A stretch of DNA of 64,000 nucleotides from Arcanobacterium sp. Its GTDB lineage: Bacteria; Actinomycetota; Actinomycetes; Actinomycetales; Actinomycetaceae. A program made the translations under genes and the position numbers. The notes below the pieces were generated by a model. The model worked only from the letters and a program-made list of their open reading frames with translations. It was not told where the DNA came from and made no database searches. The stretch covers positions 1 to 64,000 of the forward strand of contig JALFZJ010000020.1 of assembly GCA_022783665.1 (NCBI GenBank), given 5' to 3'. This document shows positions 10,825 to 21,376 of the stretch, one piece after another. How positions within the stretch are numbered: the stretch's first letter is position 1; every line of letters starts with the position of its first letter.

Positions 10825-11707
10825 TTTTACTGATCTATTCGGCTTCGCCTCAGTTCGTACGAGGCAGCTCGGCTTTGAGCGGCTCGCGGCGGATGAGCTA
10901 CCGATTCTTGCAAGCATTTTTGCACGGCGTCCAGTTGAGACGGTGCTTTTGGCGGATGTGCTTGCGAGCTACGATCCAGGATCACGAAGTTCCTATTTTC
11001 TCGTGACGCGCGATGCACGCGAGGCAATCACTGGAGGGTGCTGGGTAGGTGGAAACATTATCCCTTGGGGATTGAGCGTTGATCAACTGGGTGACCTCGC
11101 CGGTGTGCTCCGTGCGCGCAAGATATACGCCAATTCAATTGTGGGTGAAAGATGCCAAGTGATGCCCTTGTGGTATGCTCTCAAGCCTTTCTGGCATGGC
11201 GCGCCGCGCGAAGTTCGTGCCCATCAACCACTTATGGTGTTTCGCGATAGGGCGTCTGTGAAGGCGAATCACGATGTGCGCCTGGCACAACCTGAAGATT
11301 TTGACGTCGTCTTTCCTGCTTCCGTTGCGATGTTTACCGAAGAAGTAGGCTACGATCCGAGGCGTGGCGGTTCCTATTATGAAAAGCGTGTGCGGAGCCT
11401 GATTGAAGCTGGCCGCGTTTTTGTGCACATCGGCCGAGATCCTTATGGGAAACGGCGGGTCGTGTTCAAAGCTGATATCGGAGCGCAGGCTCCAGGTGTA
11501 GCTCAAATCCAAGGAGTGTGGACCTCGCCTGATATGCGTGGGCAGGGGATAGCAAGTAGCTCTATGCTCGCGTTATCACGCGTTATCGAACGCCGAGATC
11601 ACGCCCAGGTGTGTTTATACGTCAACGACTTCAATCATGCGGCCTTGGCAGCGTATCACAATGCTGGATACGAGATAGTAGGCGATTTCGCCACCGTATT
11701 GCTGTGA
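10799..11707 (+). CDS. GNAT-family N-acetyltransferase (DUF4081 + GNAT type)
   Basis: C-terminal [21 protein letters not shown]...[20 protein letters not shown]; located between ispG and proS. Confidence 0.85.
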   Translation: MLPPKSLFDFTDLFGFASVRTRQLGFERLAADELPILASIFARRPVETVLLADVLASYDPGSRSSYFLVTRDAREAITGGCWVGGNIIPWGLSVDQLGDLAGVLRARKIYANSIVGERCQVMPLWYALKPFWHGAPREVRAHQPLMVFRDRASVKANHDVRLAQPEDFDVVFPASVAMFTEEVGYDPRRGGSYYEKRVRSLIEAGRVFVHIGRDPYGKRRVVFKADIGAQAPGVAQIQGVWTSPDMRGQGIASSSMLALSRVIERRDHAQVCLYVNDFNHAALAAYHNAGYEIVGDFATVLL

Positions 11708-11782
11708 TCGCGCAGAAACCTGTGATAGGTATTGCGGCAATCCAGCTTTAGCTCGCGTGATACAGGCGTATACACTTGTAGC

Positions 11783-13573
11783 ATGCTGAAATCATCACAA
11801 CTTTTTGTTCGTACACTGCGTGAAGATCCCGCCGATGCAGAGGTGGATTCGCACAAGTTGCTTGTGCGTGCTGGCTATATCCGCCGCGTCTCGCCTGGGG
11901 TTTATTCTTGGTTACCGCTCGGATTGAAGGTATTGCGCCAGGTAGAGCAAATTGTGCGTGAGGAGATGGATAGGGCAGGGGCACAAGAAGTGCTGTTTCC
12001 GGCGCTTCTTCCTCGAGAGCCCTACGAGGCTACGAACCGTTGGGAAGAATACGGGCCGAATCTGTTTCGCCTGAAGGATCGGCGTGAGAACGACTATCTG
12101 CTCGCACCGACGCATGAGGAAATGTTTACCTTGATGGTGAAGGACATGTATTCCTCATATAAGGATCTGCCTTTGACTCTCTACCAGATCCAGAACAAAT
12201 ACCGCGATGAAGCACGCCCGCGCGCTGGCCTTTTGCGTACACGCGAGTTTTTGATGAAGGATGCATATTCTTTCGATATTGACGACGCTGGGCTCGAAAC
12301 GTCCTACGAGGCGATGCGTATCGCATACCAGCGGATTTTCGAGCGGCTCGGTTTGCCGTATGTGATTGTCTACGCGCAATCAGGTGCGATGGGCGGTTCG
12401 CGCTCCGAAGAGTTCCTTTTCCCCTGTGCGATCGGTGAGGATACGTTTGTGAAGTCACCAGGTGGGTACGCTGCGAACACGGAAGCTGTGACGACGCCTG
12501 ATGTTCCTGAGCTGGATTACTCGAATGTGCCGCCGCTGGAAGTGATCGACACCCCCGAGTCGACGACGATCCAAGCCCTAGTGGACGTCGTGAATACTCT
12601 ACGTCCGCGAGAGGATCGGCCGTGGGAAGCGGCAGATACGTTTAAGAACGTCGTCCTTGCCGCGGTATATCCAGATGGTGAACGTGAAGTTTTCGTGGTG
12701 GGTGTGCCAGGGGATCGCGAGATTGACCTCAAACGCGTGGAGGCCAATATGGCTCCCGCTGAGATCGAAGTAGCGACGCCTGAAGATATTGCTGCTCATA
12801 GCGAGTTGGTGCCAGGATATATTGGTCCAGCTGTGCTTGGCCCTAATTCACCACACCGCAGGATCGACGAAAACGGCAAGCCGGTAGGCTCGGTGCGCTT
12901 CCTCCTCGATCCTCATATTGCACGCGGTTCGTCGTGGATTACTGGTGGCAATGCGATTGAAAAGCATACGGTGAATTGTGTGTACGGCAGGGATTTCGAG
13001 GCTGATGGTTTCATTGAGGCAGTGGAAGTGCGCGCAGGTGATGCTGCTCCCGATGGCTCGGGCGAGCTTTCTATTGAGCGTGGTATCGAAATCGGCCACA
13101 TTTTCCAGCTGGGGCGTAAATATGCTCGCGCTCTTGATCTCACAGTGCTCGATAGCAACGGCACGAGTCAAGTTGTCACGATGGGCTCTTACGGCATCGG
13201 CGTTTCGCGCGTCATGGCGGCTCTTGCGGAGCTGAACCATGATGATCGCGGGCTTATCTGGCCGATGAATATTGCTCCGGCGCACGTACAGGTGATTGCG
13301 CTTGGTAAAGATCAAGCCGCTTTCGATGCTGCGGAGCAACTTGGTGCAAAAATCGAGGCTGAACTTGGTGTCGAAGTGCTTTTCGACGATCGTTTGAAGA
13401 CGTCCGCCGGCGTGAAATTTGCCGATTTTGAGCTTATTGGTATCCCGTACGCCGTTGTGTTTGGGCGGGGCTTCGCTCAAGGAAACGTTGAGTTACGTAA
13501 CCGATACACTGGGGAATCTGCCGAGATTCCTGTAGGCGATGTGGTTGAAACGCTTCGCCGGCAGATCGGGTAA
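11783..13573 (+). CDS. proS: Prolyl-tRNA synthetase
   Basis: [35 protein letters not shown]...[13 protein letters not shown]...[10 protein letters not shown]. Confidence 0.97.
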   Translation: MLKSSQLFVRTLREDPADAEVDSHKLLVRAGYIRRVSPGVYSWLPLGLKVLRQVEQIVREEMDRAGAQEVLFPALLPREPYEATNRWEEYGPNLFRLKDRRENDYLLAPTHEEMFTLMVKDMYSSYKDLPLTLYQIQNKYRDEARPRAGLLRTREFLMKDAYSFDIDDAGLETSYEAMRIAYQRIFERLGLPYVIVYAQSGAMGGSRSEEFLFPCAIGEDTFVKSPGGYAANTEAVTTPDVPELDYSNVPPLEVIDTPESTTIQALVDVVNTLRPREDRPWEAADTFKNVVLAAVYPDGEREVFVVGVPGDREIDLKRVEANMAPAEIEVATPEDIAAHSELVPGYIGPAVLGPNSPHRRIDENGKPVGSVRFLLDPHIARGSSWITGGNAIEKHTVNCVYGRDFEADGFIEAVEVRAGDAAPDGSGELSIERGIEIGHIFQLGRKYARALDLTVLDSNGTSQVVTMGSYGIGVSRVMAALAELNHDDRGLIWPMNIAPAHVQVIALGKDQAAFDAAEQLGAKIEAELGVEVLFDDRLKTSAGVKFADFELIGIPYAVVFGRGFAQGNVELRNRYTGESAEIPVGDVVETLRRQIG

Positions 13574-13575
13574 TT

Positions 13576-13603
13576 CTGCGCGGGATGAGGCGTGCCCGCG
13601 CAG
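13576..13603. terminator. Bidirectional terminator-like hairpin between convergent proS and the DUF4439-like gene
   Basis: Perfect 9-bp inverted repeat ctgcgcggg / cccgcgcag with 10-nt loop, followed by TTGTTAG. Confidence 0.7.
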
Positions 13604-13622
13604 TTGTTAGTGTGCAGCAGGT

Positions 13623-14537
13623 TTATTGTGCAGTGCCTTCTTGCACAGTAGTAAGGAGGCCGGCGTACACGTCTTGGGCATCTGTGTAAGCGGCGAGGGT
13701 ACAGGCATACGACGCCATTGCCTCAAGCTCTGCGCTCCCTAGTGCGGCGCTATTGCTGACTTCCGCAAGGGACTTCGCAAGTAGTTGGCGTGAATCGAGG
13801 TTCTCAATAGGCGAATCGGCGAGAATGCGATCATCAGGTGCGCCATGCGCGAGGGAAGCATCAATTGCCGCGTGGAGCATTCCTATGATGTGCGAGATAT
13901 TATCTCGCGCATCAAACGGAAGGCGCGCCACTTCATATTCATACTGCTGCAGCGCAAGATCCGCACTATATACGAAGTTCTTCCCCGTATCGGTGCTGGA
14001 GGAAGCCGCACCCCCAAGACGCTCGTAGTCTATTGCGCCGCATGCCTGCGGCACGTCAGAGGAAGCAGTGAGTTGCATTTGTGCGAGCAGTGCCTGAGTT
14101 GCCACCACGAAGAGGGTCTGGCGTTGCTGGGCAGAGGCAGAATCGTTATCTCCAAGCGATAGCACGGCGATAGTGAAGTTGTGAATCTCGTCGGCAAGTT
14201 GCTGCGCATTTTGGCTTGGCGATGCCAGATCGGGGGTTGGGTTCGTATATCCTTGCGGCGCGCCACCAGGCCACGGCTCCCAGATACCCCCAAGGGCAAG
14301 AGCCCATTGTTCAGGGTCAAAAGTGATATTCGCCGCTTCAGGGATTCGAGCTGTTCCTTCGCTGATTCGCATGGCTGCAATCGCGCTTTCCTGGCGAGCT
14401 TGCTCGGAAGAATCTGGCGTCGGTACGTCTACTGCGGTATCTAGGCGTGCTCCAACAAGGATCATCGTCAATACGAAGAGAGCGACGGCTAGAGCGGTAA
14501 TAGCACCAAAAGCTGCGGCTGAACGTGCCCTTGCCAT
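13623..14537 (-). CDS. Membrane-anchored DUF4439-like (ferritin-like) protein
   Basis: N-terminal TM segment, extracytoplasmic helical C-terminal region (LADEIHNFTIAVLSLGDNDS...YEYEVARLPFDAR); divergent from rimP. Confidence 0.65.
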   Translation of the reverse strand: MARARSAAAFGAITALAVALFVLTMILVGARLDTAVDVPTPDSSEQARQESAIAAMRISEGTARIPEAANITFDPEQWALALGGIWEPWPGGAPQGYTNPTPDLASPSQNAQQLADEIHNFTIAVLSLGDNDSASAQQRQTLFVVATQALLAQMQLTASSDVPQACGAIDYERLGGAASSSTDTGKNFVYSADLALQQYEYEVARLPFDARDNISHIIGMLHAAIDASLAHGAPDDRILADSPIENLDSRQLLAKSLAEVSNSAALGSAELEAMASYACTLAAYTDAQDVYAGLLTTVQEGTAQ

Positions 14538-14656
14538 GACGTCTCCTTAGATCGGCTCGTAGTCCAACATGTGCCTGTACCATTGTTGCACATGTTTCAT
14601 CTAGGATTGATTTGCGCGAAATAGGCCAGGCTTAGATTTCGCGTTACCCTAGGTGT

Positions 14657-15181
14657 ATGAGCGATTACAACCGCACAAATACGCAGCAGCTCACACGTAT
14701 ACTTGAGCCCCATGTGAAAGCCGCTGGATTGTATCTTGACGACGTGAGGCTCACTCGCGCTGGCAAGCATAGCGTACTGCTCATCACGGTAGATTTGGAG
14801 TACGGGCCCGGGGGTGTAGATTCCGCAGACCTCGAGAGCGTGACTCGCGCCATTTCGGCGGTATTGGATGCGGAAGATCCTATTCCTGGAGCTTACACTC
14901 TGGAAGTCAGCACGCCCGGAGCAGAACGCAATGTGAGCACTGAACGAGAGTTCTCGCGTGTGATTGGCCATCTCGTGCAGTTCACGTTGAACACTGGGGA
15001 GCAATTCCTCGCACGTGTGGAAAAGGTGACGACAAATGAGCTCAAGGTGTGGACTGTAGTAAAATCAGGCAAAAGAGATGTGCCAGGTGTGCATCGCACG
15101 ATAGAAATGACCACGATCAGCAAGGCTCGCTCGGTAGTGGAGCTAACAAAAGTTGATTTTGAGAGTGAGGAGGACGCCTAA
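14657..15181 (+). CDS. rimP: Ribosome maturation factor RimP
   Basis: 174 aa, LYLDDVRLTRAGKHSVLLITVDLE...YTLEVSTPGAER; upstream of nusA. Confidence 0.94.
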   Translation: MSDYNRTNTQQLTRILEPHVKAAGLYLDDVRLTRAGKHSVLLITVDLEYGPGGVDSADLESVTRAISAVLDAEDPIPGAYTLEVSTPGAERNVSTEREFSRVIGHLVQFTLNTGEQFLARVEKVTTNELKVWTVVKSGKRDVPGVHRTIEMTTISKARSVVELTKVDFESEEDA

Positions 15182-16176
15182 TGGATGTTTCCATTAATGA
15201 GCTCAAGATCGTTGAATCCGAACTCGGCATTAAAGTTGACGTTTTGATCGAAACGATCCAAGACGCCCTCCTTCACGCCTACTACAGAGTCCCTGGTGCG
15301 ATTAAGGGTGCGCGTGTCGAGATGGATCGCAGCTCCGGTAAAGTAACCGTCTATGCGCCAGAAGTTGATGAGTCTGGCGAGAAGATCGGAGAGTTTGATG
15401 ATACGCCCAATGAATTCGGCCGTATCGCTGCTACCACTGCGCGCTCTATTATTGCGCAGCGGCTTCGCGAAGCTGAATCAAACCGTGTGCTAGGGGATTT
15501 CAACGGTAAACAGGGTCAAATTGTGACGGGCACCGTTGAGGTACCGAAAACTAATCGTGCAGATTCTCGGGATCTGTTCGTCGAGCTTGGCGATAACGTA
15601 GGAATCCTGCGTGCCGAGGAGCAGGTGGCAACTGAGCGCTTTTCTCATGGAGATATGATCCGCTGCCTCATTCTAGACATCTCCGTCGGGTCACGAGGAG
15701 CATCAATTCGCCTCTCGCGTACCCATCCGGATTTCGTGCGGCGCCTGTTCGAATCGGAAGTGCCCGAGATTTCTCAGGGAACGGTAGAAATCGTTGCGCT
15801 CGCCCGTGAAGCAGGCCACCGTACAAAGGTTGCGGTGTGGTCATCTGATCCGAACGTGGCAGCTAAAGGCGCAGCAATCGGTCACAACGCTCAACGAGTT
15901 CGTGCTGTCACGCAAGAGCTTCAAGGTGAGAAGATAGACGTCGTTGAATATGACGACGATCCTGCCAAGTTCGTTGCTGCCGCACTCTCGCCCGCGCAGG
16001 TGGTGAAGGTAGAGATTACCGATCGTGATGCACGTAGGGCGCTGGCAGTGGTGCCTGATGATCAAGCTTCGTTAGCTATTGGAAAAGAAGCTCAAAACGT
16101 ACGTCTCGCTGCAAAGCTGACTGGGTGGTCGATCGATATTAGGAAAGAATCCGAAGTGCAACCATTGGCTGAGTGA
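15181..16176 (+). CDS. nusA: Transcription termination/antitermination factor NusA
   Basis: S1/KH domain sequence; SRTHPDFVRRLFESEVPEISQGTVEI...SIGKEAQNVRLAAKLTGWSIDI. Confidence 0.97.
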   Translation: MDVSINELKIVESELGIKVDVLIETIQDALLHAYYRVPGAIKGARVEMDRSSGKVTVYAPEVDESGEKIGEFDDTPNEFGRIAATTARSIIAQRLREAESNRVLGDFNGKQGQIVTGTVEVPKTNRADSRDLFVELGDNVGILRAEEQVATERFSHGDMIRCLILDISVGSRGASIRLSRTHPDFVRRLFESEVPEISQGTVEIVALAREAGHRTKVAVWSSDPNVAAKGAAIGHNAQRVRAVTQELQGEKIDVVEYDDDPAKFVAAALSPAQVVKVEITDRDARRALAVVPDDQASLAIGKEAQNVRLAAKLTGWSIDIRKESEVQPLAE

Positions 16177-16254
16177 TGCCCGATCTGCAACGTGAGGTCA
16201 TTCACCGTGGGGTTCGCTGTGCAGTAGTGTTCAACAGATGTGTTTTCAGGTAGA

Positions 16255-16294
16255 CTAGGCGCGGTGTGTGCAAGATTGTACACACCGCGCCTAG
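16255..16294 (+). promoter_or_regulatory. Strong hairpin in the nusA-infB intergenic region
   Basis: Perfect 15-bp inverted repeat ctaggcgcggtgtgt (16255-16269) / acacaccgcgcctag (16280-16294), 10-nt loop; no U-tract follows. Confidence 0.8.
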
Positions 16295-16503
16295 CCACTA
16301 ATAGTGCAGGCAGCCGAAACGGGCTCCGTTGGCGATATTTCAGATGGCTTGGCGTTATCCCACAACATGAGGGCGAATATGCCTGATGTTTCCGTTCGAT
16401 ATGAAAGCGGGTAGAAAGCCGATGGGCACCCGATGAGTACCCAGCGATGAGCTGCCAATAGAAGAGGTCGGCGCTTGAGCGCGGGCCGTGTAGAAGGAGA
16501 ATT

Positions 16504-19422
16504 GTGGCCAAGGTCCGCGTCCATGAACTCGCGAAGGAAATCGGCGTCACAAGCAAGAAGCTGCTTGCGATGCTCACCGAAAACGGCGAGTTCGTCAAAT
16601 CTGCCTCGTCGACGATTGAGGCACCCGTGGTGCGAAAAGCACGCGAATACTACGAAAAGCATCCAGAAGAACTCGATAAGCCAAAGGCATCTGAGTCTAA
16701 ACCCAAGAAATCTAAAGCTTCAAAAGAATCAGATGCCAGCAGTACCGCTCACACTGAAGGCGCTGAGCCTACAGGGCAGCAGGAAAAGGGAGCCAGCAGC
16801 GCGAAGCCTGGGTCGAAGCCTGCTCCAAAGCCAGGTGGCTCCAAGCCCGCCGCTCAGCCTAAAGCATCAACTAATGTGGCTGACCCGTTCACCGTGCCAG
16901 ATTCGGCTCCGCAGGATTCTTCCGAGCGTGAGAAATCTGCCGAATCCGCGAAGGCTGCTAAGGCGGCAACTGGTTCTGTAAAGCCTGCCGCCGAGCAAAG
17001 CAGCGCTCAAACCCCTGCTTCAAAGCCGAAGCGTGCTATTGCTACACCTGGTGAAGCTCATCGCAGCGCCGAGGCAGCCCGTGAAGCTGCCCCGCCGCGC
17101 CCGCATCCGCGTGCTGGCCGCGGTGGCCCGCGCCCAGGCAATTCGCCATTTGCTTCACGCCAGGGAATGGGCACGCAAAAGCGTGGCCCGCGCCCAGGCA
17201 ATTCGCCGTTCGCGCCGCGCCAAGGCATGAATCGCAAGCCTAAAGACGATGCTCCGAACACTCCGCGTCAAGGCAATAATCGCCCAACGCCAGGTGGCGT
17301 ACGCCCGAATAACCGGGGTGGAGTACGTCCGTCTCCGAGGATGATCCCGGATCAGATGCCGGCACGCTCAAATGATTCACGTTCGGGTCGCGGTGGGCGT
17401 AATTCCGGTGGTGCATACCGTGGCGGCCAAAATGGCCCAGGAGGGCGCGGCGGATTTACCCGTTCAGGTGGCAAGGCTCGCGGTGGCTCTACAGCGGGCG
17501 CATTCGGTCGCCAGGGAGGTGGGCGTAGAGGTCCACGTTCACGCAACAACCGACGCCAGGAAGTTGAAGAGCAGCAGTCGCCAATGTTGGCTGGTGTACA
17601 GGTGCCACGCGGTGATGGTTCCACCGTCGTGCGCGTGCGCGCTGGCGCTTCGCTTGCAGACTTTGCTGAGAAGATCAAGGCGGATGCGGCAGCACTCGTG
17701 ACGGTTTTGTTCCGTATGGGTGAGATGGCAACCGCTAACCAGTCGCTTGATGAAGAGACCTTCCAGCTTCTGGGTGCTGAGCTCGGCTATGACATCAAGA
17801 TCATGAGCGCCGAGGATGAGGATCGGGAGATCCTCGAATCCTTCGATATTGATCTCGATGCTGAAAAAGAGGCAGAAGATCCTGAGAATCTTGTGGCGCG
17901 TCCACCGGTCGTCACTGTGATGGGTCACGTTGACCACGGCAAGACGAAACTGCTCGATGCGATCCGTGATTCAGATGTGGTAGAAGGAGAAGCAGGCGGT
18001 ATCACCCAGACTATCGGTGCGTATCAGACGCGTTTAAAGGTTGACGGTGAAGAACGCCGAATCACCTTTATTGATACGCCGGGTCACGAAGCGTTTACCC
18101 AGATGCGTGCTCGCGGTGCCGATATCACAGATGTTGCCGTGCTCGTGGTTGCTGCAGATGACGGCGTCATGCCACAAACTGTTGAAGCAATTAATCATGC
18201 CAAGGCAGCAGATGTGCCGATCGTCGTCGCCGTCAACAAGATCGACGTCGAGGGTGCTAATCCTGGGAAGGTGCGTGCCCAGCTCACTGAATATGGCCTT
18301 GTAGCTGAAGAATATGGCGGCGACGTGCCATTCGTGGATATCTCGGCAAAGCAACGGCTGAATATTGACGATCTTCTCGAAACGATTGTGACGACGTCTG
18401 ATATTTTGGTGCAACCGACTGCCAACCCGGACAAGCACGCACGTGGCGTTGCTATCGAGGCGAAGCTCGATCAAGGCCGTGGTTCTGTAATCACTGCTCT
18501 TGTACAAGATGGCACAATGCGTGTGGGTGACTCGATCGTGGTTGGCACCGCCTATGGGCGCGTGCGTGCGATGAGTGATGAGCACGGCAAGCGCGTCGAT
18601 GAAGCAGGGCCGTCACGCCCGGTGCAGGTGCTGGGCTTGACGTCCGTCCCAGCCGCTGGTGATCAGCTCATTGTTGCTGATGACGATCGTACAGCTCGCC
18701 AGATTGCTGAGAGGCGCGAGGCTGCAAAGCGTGCTGCAACGCTCGCTAAGCGCCGTAAGCGTGTTTCGCTTGAGGATCTCACCGCCGCGATTGAAGAGGG
18801 CAAGGTTGAAAACCTCAACCTCATTATCAAGGGTGATTCGTCTGGTTCTGTGGAAGCTCTCGAATCCTCGCTGTACGACATTGAGGTGCCAAGCGATGAG
18901 GTTCAACTCAACGTGATCCATCGCGGCGTTGGCGCGATCACCCAATCGGATGTGGATCTCGCAACCGTGGATAGTGCTGTGATTATTGGATTCAATGTGC
19001 GTCCAGCAGAACGCGTCACCGAAATCGCAGATCGTGAAGGCGTAGAGATGAAGTTCTACAATGTCATCTACGATGCGATCAATGACGTCGAGGCGGCACT
19101 GAAAGGCAAGCTCAAACCGATCTATGAAGAAGTTGAGCTTGGTACTGCCGAGATTCGCCAAGTGTTTAAGAGTGGCAAGTTCGGCAATATTGCTGGTTCG
19201 ATCGTGCGTTCTGGTGTGATCCGCCGCAATGCTAAGGCGCGTTTGGTGCGCGACGGTGCTGTGGTGGCTCCTGATCTCGAGATTCAGTCGTTGCGGCATG
19301 AAAAAGACGACGTTACCGAGATCAAGGAAGGCTACGAGTGCGGTATCACTCTCGGGTATAAAGATATTCGCGAGGGCGACATCATCGAGACCTGGGAGAT
19401 GCGCGAAAAGCCACGCGACTAG
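16504..19422 (+). CDS. infB: Translation initiation factor IF-2
   Basis: GTG start; Gly/Arg/Pro-rich N-terminus; [19 protein letters not shown]...[16 protein letters not shown]...VAVNKID. Confidence 0.98.
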   Translation: MAKVRVHELAKEIGVTSKKLLAMLTENGEFVKSASSTIEAPVVRKAREYYEKHPEELDKPKASESKPKKSKASKESDASSTAHTEGAEPTGQQEKGASSAKPGSKPAPKPGGSKPAAQPKASTNVADPFTVPDSAPQDSSEREKSAESAKAAKAATGSVKPAAEQSSAQTPASKPKRAIATPGEAHRSAEAAREAAPPRPHPRAGRGGPRPGNSPFASRQGMGTQKRGPRPGNSPFAPRQGMNRKPKDDAPNTPRQGNNRPTPGGVRPNNRGGVRPSPRMIPDQMPARSNDSRSGRGGRNSGGAYRGGQNGPGGRGGFTRSGGKARGGSTAGAFGRQGGGRRGPRSRNNRRQEVEEQQSPMLAGVQVPRGDGSTVVRVRAGASLADFAEKIKADAAALVTVLFRMGEMATANQSLDEETFQLLGAELGYDIKIMSAEDEDREILESFDIDLDAEKEAEDPENLVARPPVVTVMGHVDHGKTKLLDAIRDSDVVEGEAGGITQTIGAYQTRLKVDGEERRITFIDTPGHEAFTQMRARGADITDVAVLVVAADDGVMPQTVEAINHAKAADVPIVVAVNKIDVEGANPGKVRAQLTEYGLVAEEYGGDVPFVDISAKQRLNIDDLLETIVTTSDILVQPTANPDKHARGVAIEAKLDQGRGSVITALVQDGTMRVGDSIVVGTAYGRVRAMSDEHGKRVDEAGPSRPVQVLGLTSVPAAGDQLIVADDDRTARQIAERREAAKRAATLAKRRKRVSLEDLTAAIEEGKVENLNLIIKGDSSGSVEALESSLYDIEVPSDEVQLNVIHRGVGAITQSDVDLATVDSAVIIGFNVRPAERVTEIADREGVEMKFYNVIYDAINDVEAALKGKLKPIYEEVELGTAEIRQVFKSGKFGNIAGSIVRSGVIRRNAKARLVRDGAVVAPDLEIQSLRHEKDDVTEIKEGYECGITLGYKDIREGDIIETWEMREKPRD
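17123..17207 (+). repeat. Direct repeat within the infB N-terminal coding region (20-codon unit)
   Basis: 25-nt gtggcccgcgcccaggcaattcgcc occurs perfectly at 17123-17147 and 17183-17207; encodes [10 protein letters not shown] twice. Confidence 0.9.
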
Positions 19423-19458
19423 CACGCCGGCGATACCGATGTGTAACTCGGCTTGAGA

Positions 19459-19511
19459 TGCGTGCGTACAGGGCGTCTGGGCGATGTTCAGCCTGGGCGC
19501 CCTCGCACGCA
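19459..19511 (+). terminator. Extended hairpin 3' of infB (terminator or processing structure)
   Basis: Outer stem tgcgtgcg/cgcacgca, 3-nt bulge (tac), inner 13-bp stem agggcgtctgggc/gcctgggcgccct (three G-U), 8-nt loop; no T-run. Confidence 0.6.
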
Positions 19512-19612
19512 GATGAGTGGCCAGATACGACCGAGCCATATGGCTCAGCCAATTCTTTGTTATCCTTTGTGAATCGCGATCGCATAAGCGATGCACTGAC
19601 GTAGGAGTTGTT

Positions 19613-20206
19613 ATGACTAGTACGCGCCAAGCACGCGTAGCAGATCAAATTAAAGAGATCGTTGCGCAGATGATTAATACGAAGCTCAAAGATCCTCGCC
19701 TTGGGATGGTGACGATCACTGATGCCCGCATCACAGGAGACCTGCAAAATGCCACCGTGTTTTACACGGTGTACGGTTCCGATCACGATGTGACGCAATC
19801 AGGGCGTGCTCTTGAATCAGCCAAAGGAATGATTCGATCGGCAGTAGGGAAGCAACTCGGCCTTCGTCTTACCCCGACGTTAGCCTTTGAACTTGACGCT
19901 TTGCCTCAAAGCTCGCAGTCAATTGAAGATGCACTTGCCGCAGCACGTTTCCATGATGAACAGGTGCGCAAGCTCGCAGAAGGGGCAAGCTACGCTGGCG
20001 ACGCTGATCCCTATAAGAAACCACGCGAAATAGACGCCGAGCCGGACGCTGATAGCAATGATTACGCCGAGTTGCCAAGCGGCGCCCATGCGTTAGCCGA
20101 ACCAGAAGACGATACTCGCCCTGACGGTGACTTAGTAGCACCAGCGGGAGCGCTGGGCGATGACGGGCGCGATACTGCGAGCGCTCAGAGTGCGGAGAAT
20201 GCGTGA
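19613..20206 (+). CDS. rbfA: Ribosome-binding factor A, with acidic C-terminal extension
   Basis: RVADQIKEIVAQMINTKLKDPRLGMVTITDARITGDLQ; between infB and truB. Confidence 0.94.
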   Translation: MTSTRQARVADQIKEIVAQMINTKLKDPRLGMVTITDARITGDLQNATVFYTVYGSDHDVTQSGRALESAKGMIRSAVGKQLGLRLTPTLAFELDALPQSSQSIEDALAAARFHDEQVRKLAEGASYAGDADPYKKPREIDAEPDADSNDYAELPSGAHALAEPEDDTRPDGDLVAPAGALGDDGRDTASAQSAENA

Positions 20207-21372
20207 CGGCGAGTGGCAGTAATGCGCGCGGAACTATGCGTGAGCGGCGCCAGATGCCCTGGGGTGATCTTCCTAGAGCTGATGCCCTCGCGCCTAGTGG
20301 CGTTATCGTCGTTGATAAGCCCTCCGGCGTCACATCGCATGACGTCGTAGGAGCAGTACGTCGCCTGGCTGGAACACGCAAAGTGGGCCATGCTGGCACG
20401 CTTGACCCGATGGCGACCGGTGTTTTAACCATTGGTGTTGGCAGCGCTACGAGGTTATTGACGTACCTGAGCGGAGAAAGAAAGACGTATATCGCCACTA
20501 TAGCTTTCGGTGTAGCCACTGATTCCGCTGATGCTGACGGCGCATTCATTGATGCTTCGCGTGGCCTGCGCGGTTCTTTTCAACGTTTTGCTCAAACTGT
20601 TGGTGTGCAGCAGAGCAGTAACTCTCCTGAACACGTTAACAACTCTGCTTTGCAAGAAGACGCGATGCGCGATGTTCCTGCCATGAAAGAGGCCATCAAT
20701 GGCCTCGTAGATCAGGCGTTGGGGGAGTTGTGCGGACCCATTATGCAGGTGCCGCCGGCCATCTCAGCGAAGAAAATCAGCGGCAAGCGCGCTTATGACC
20801 TTGCTCGTGCCGGGGAAACGGTAGAGCTCGAGGCGCAACGAGTTGAGGTGTTTCGATTCGTGCGCACGAGTGAGGCGCGTGCGCTCCAGGTAGCATCCAC
20901 GCCTGTTGTGGAAATCGACGTACTCGTAGAATGCTCGGCTGGCACATACATTAGATCCTTGGCGCGCGATCTCGGTACGGCCTTGGGCATGGGTGCCCAT
21001 TTGCGTATGTTACGCAGAACCGAGGTGGGTGCATTTTCGATAGACGACGCAGCCACGGTTCTCGATCTCAAACGGGCCGTCCTGGCTGGAGCGCCTCTTC
21101 CGGTAATACCGCTAGCTGATGCGGCAACGCGAGTGATGCCGAGCGTCGCGGTGAGCCGCACCGAAGCCGAGGCATTGCGCCACGGGCAATTCATTGAATT
21201 GGCTCCGCAACCACTGGCGTATCCTGTGGCTTTGGTGGCTGACTCACAGACGCATACAGAGCGAGAACTCGTTGCGATCGGCACCAAACGTGGCAGGAAA
21301 ACGGCTCCGACCGTCGTCTTCCAGCAAGGCGCTAGCATAACTCGCGATTTTGATGAACCGGCTTTACCATAA
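20203..21372 (+). CDS. truB: tRNA pseudouridine(55) synthase
   Basis: GVIVVDKPSGVTSHDVV...KVGHAGTLDPMATGVL...GTYIRSLARDLG; GTGA overlap with the rbfA stop. Confidence 0.97.
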   Translation: MTASGSNARGTMRERRQMPWGDLPRADALAPSGVIVVDKPSGVTSHDVVGAVRRLAGTRKVGHAGTLDPMATGVLTIGVGSATRLLTYLSGERKTYIATIAFGVATDSADADGAFIDASRGLRGSFQRFAQTVGVQQSSNSPEHVNNSALQEDAMRDVPAMKEAINGLVDQALGELCGPIMQVPPAISAKKISGKRAYDLARAGETVELEAQRVEVFRFVRTSEARALQVASTPVVEIDVLVECSAGTYIRSLARDLGTALGMGAHLRMLRRTEVGAFSIDDAATVLDLKRAVLAGAPLPVIPLADAATRVMPSVAVSRTEAEALRHGQFIELAPQPLAYPVALVADSQTHTERELVAIGTKRGRKTAPTVVFQQGASITRDFDEPALP

Positions 21373-21376
21373 GACC

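Noticed and set aside
12848-13480. 210-aa minus-strand ORF antisense to proS
   Set aside because: Same reasoning: embedded in proS, no domain, no independent regulatory signal.
17352-17678. Repetitive-looking Gly/Arg-rich segment as possible CRISPR or satellite
   Set aside because: Explained by the low-complexity N-terminal domain of IF-2; there are no regularly spaced identical repeats with unique spacers.
18613-19596. 327-aa minus-strand ORF antisense to infB
   Set aside because: Overlaps conserved IF-2 coding sequence; low-information His/Cys/Leu-rich translation with no known motifs.
19869-20549. 226-aa minus-strand ORF across rbfA/truB
   Set aside because: Overlaps two confidently identified genes; basic Ser/Arg-rich antisense translation.
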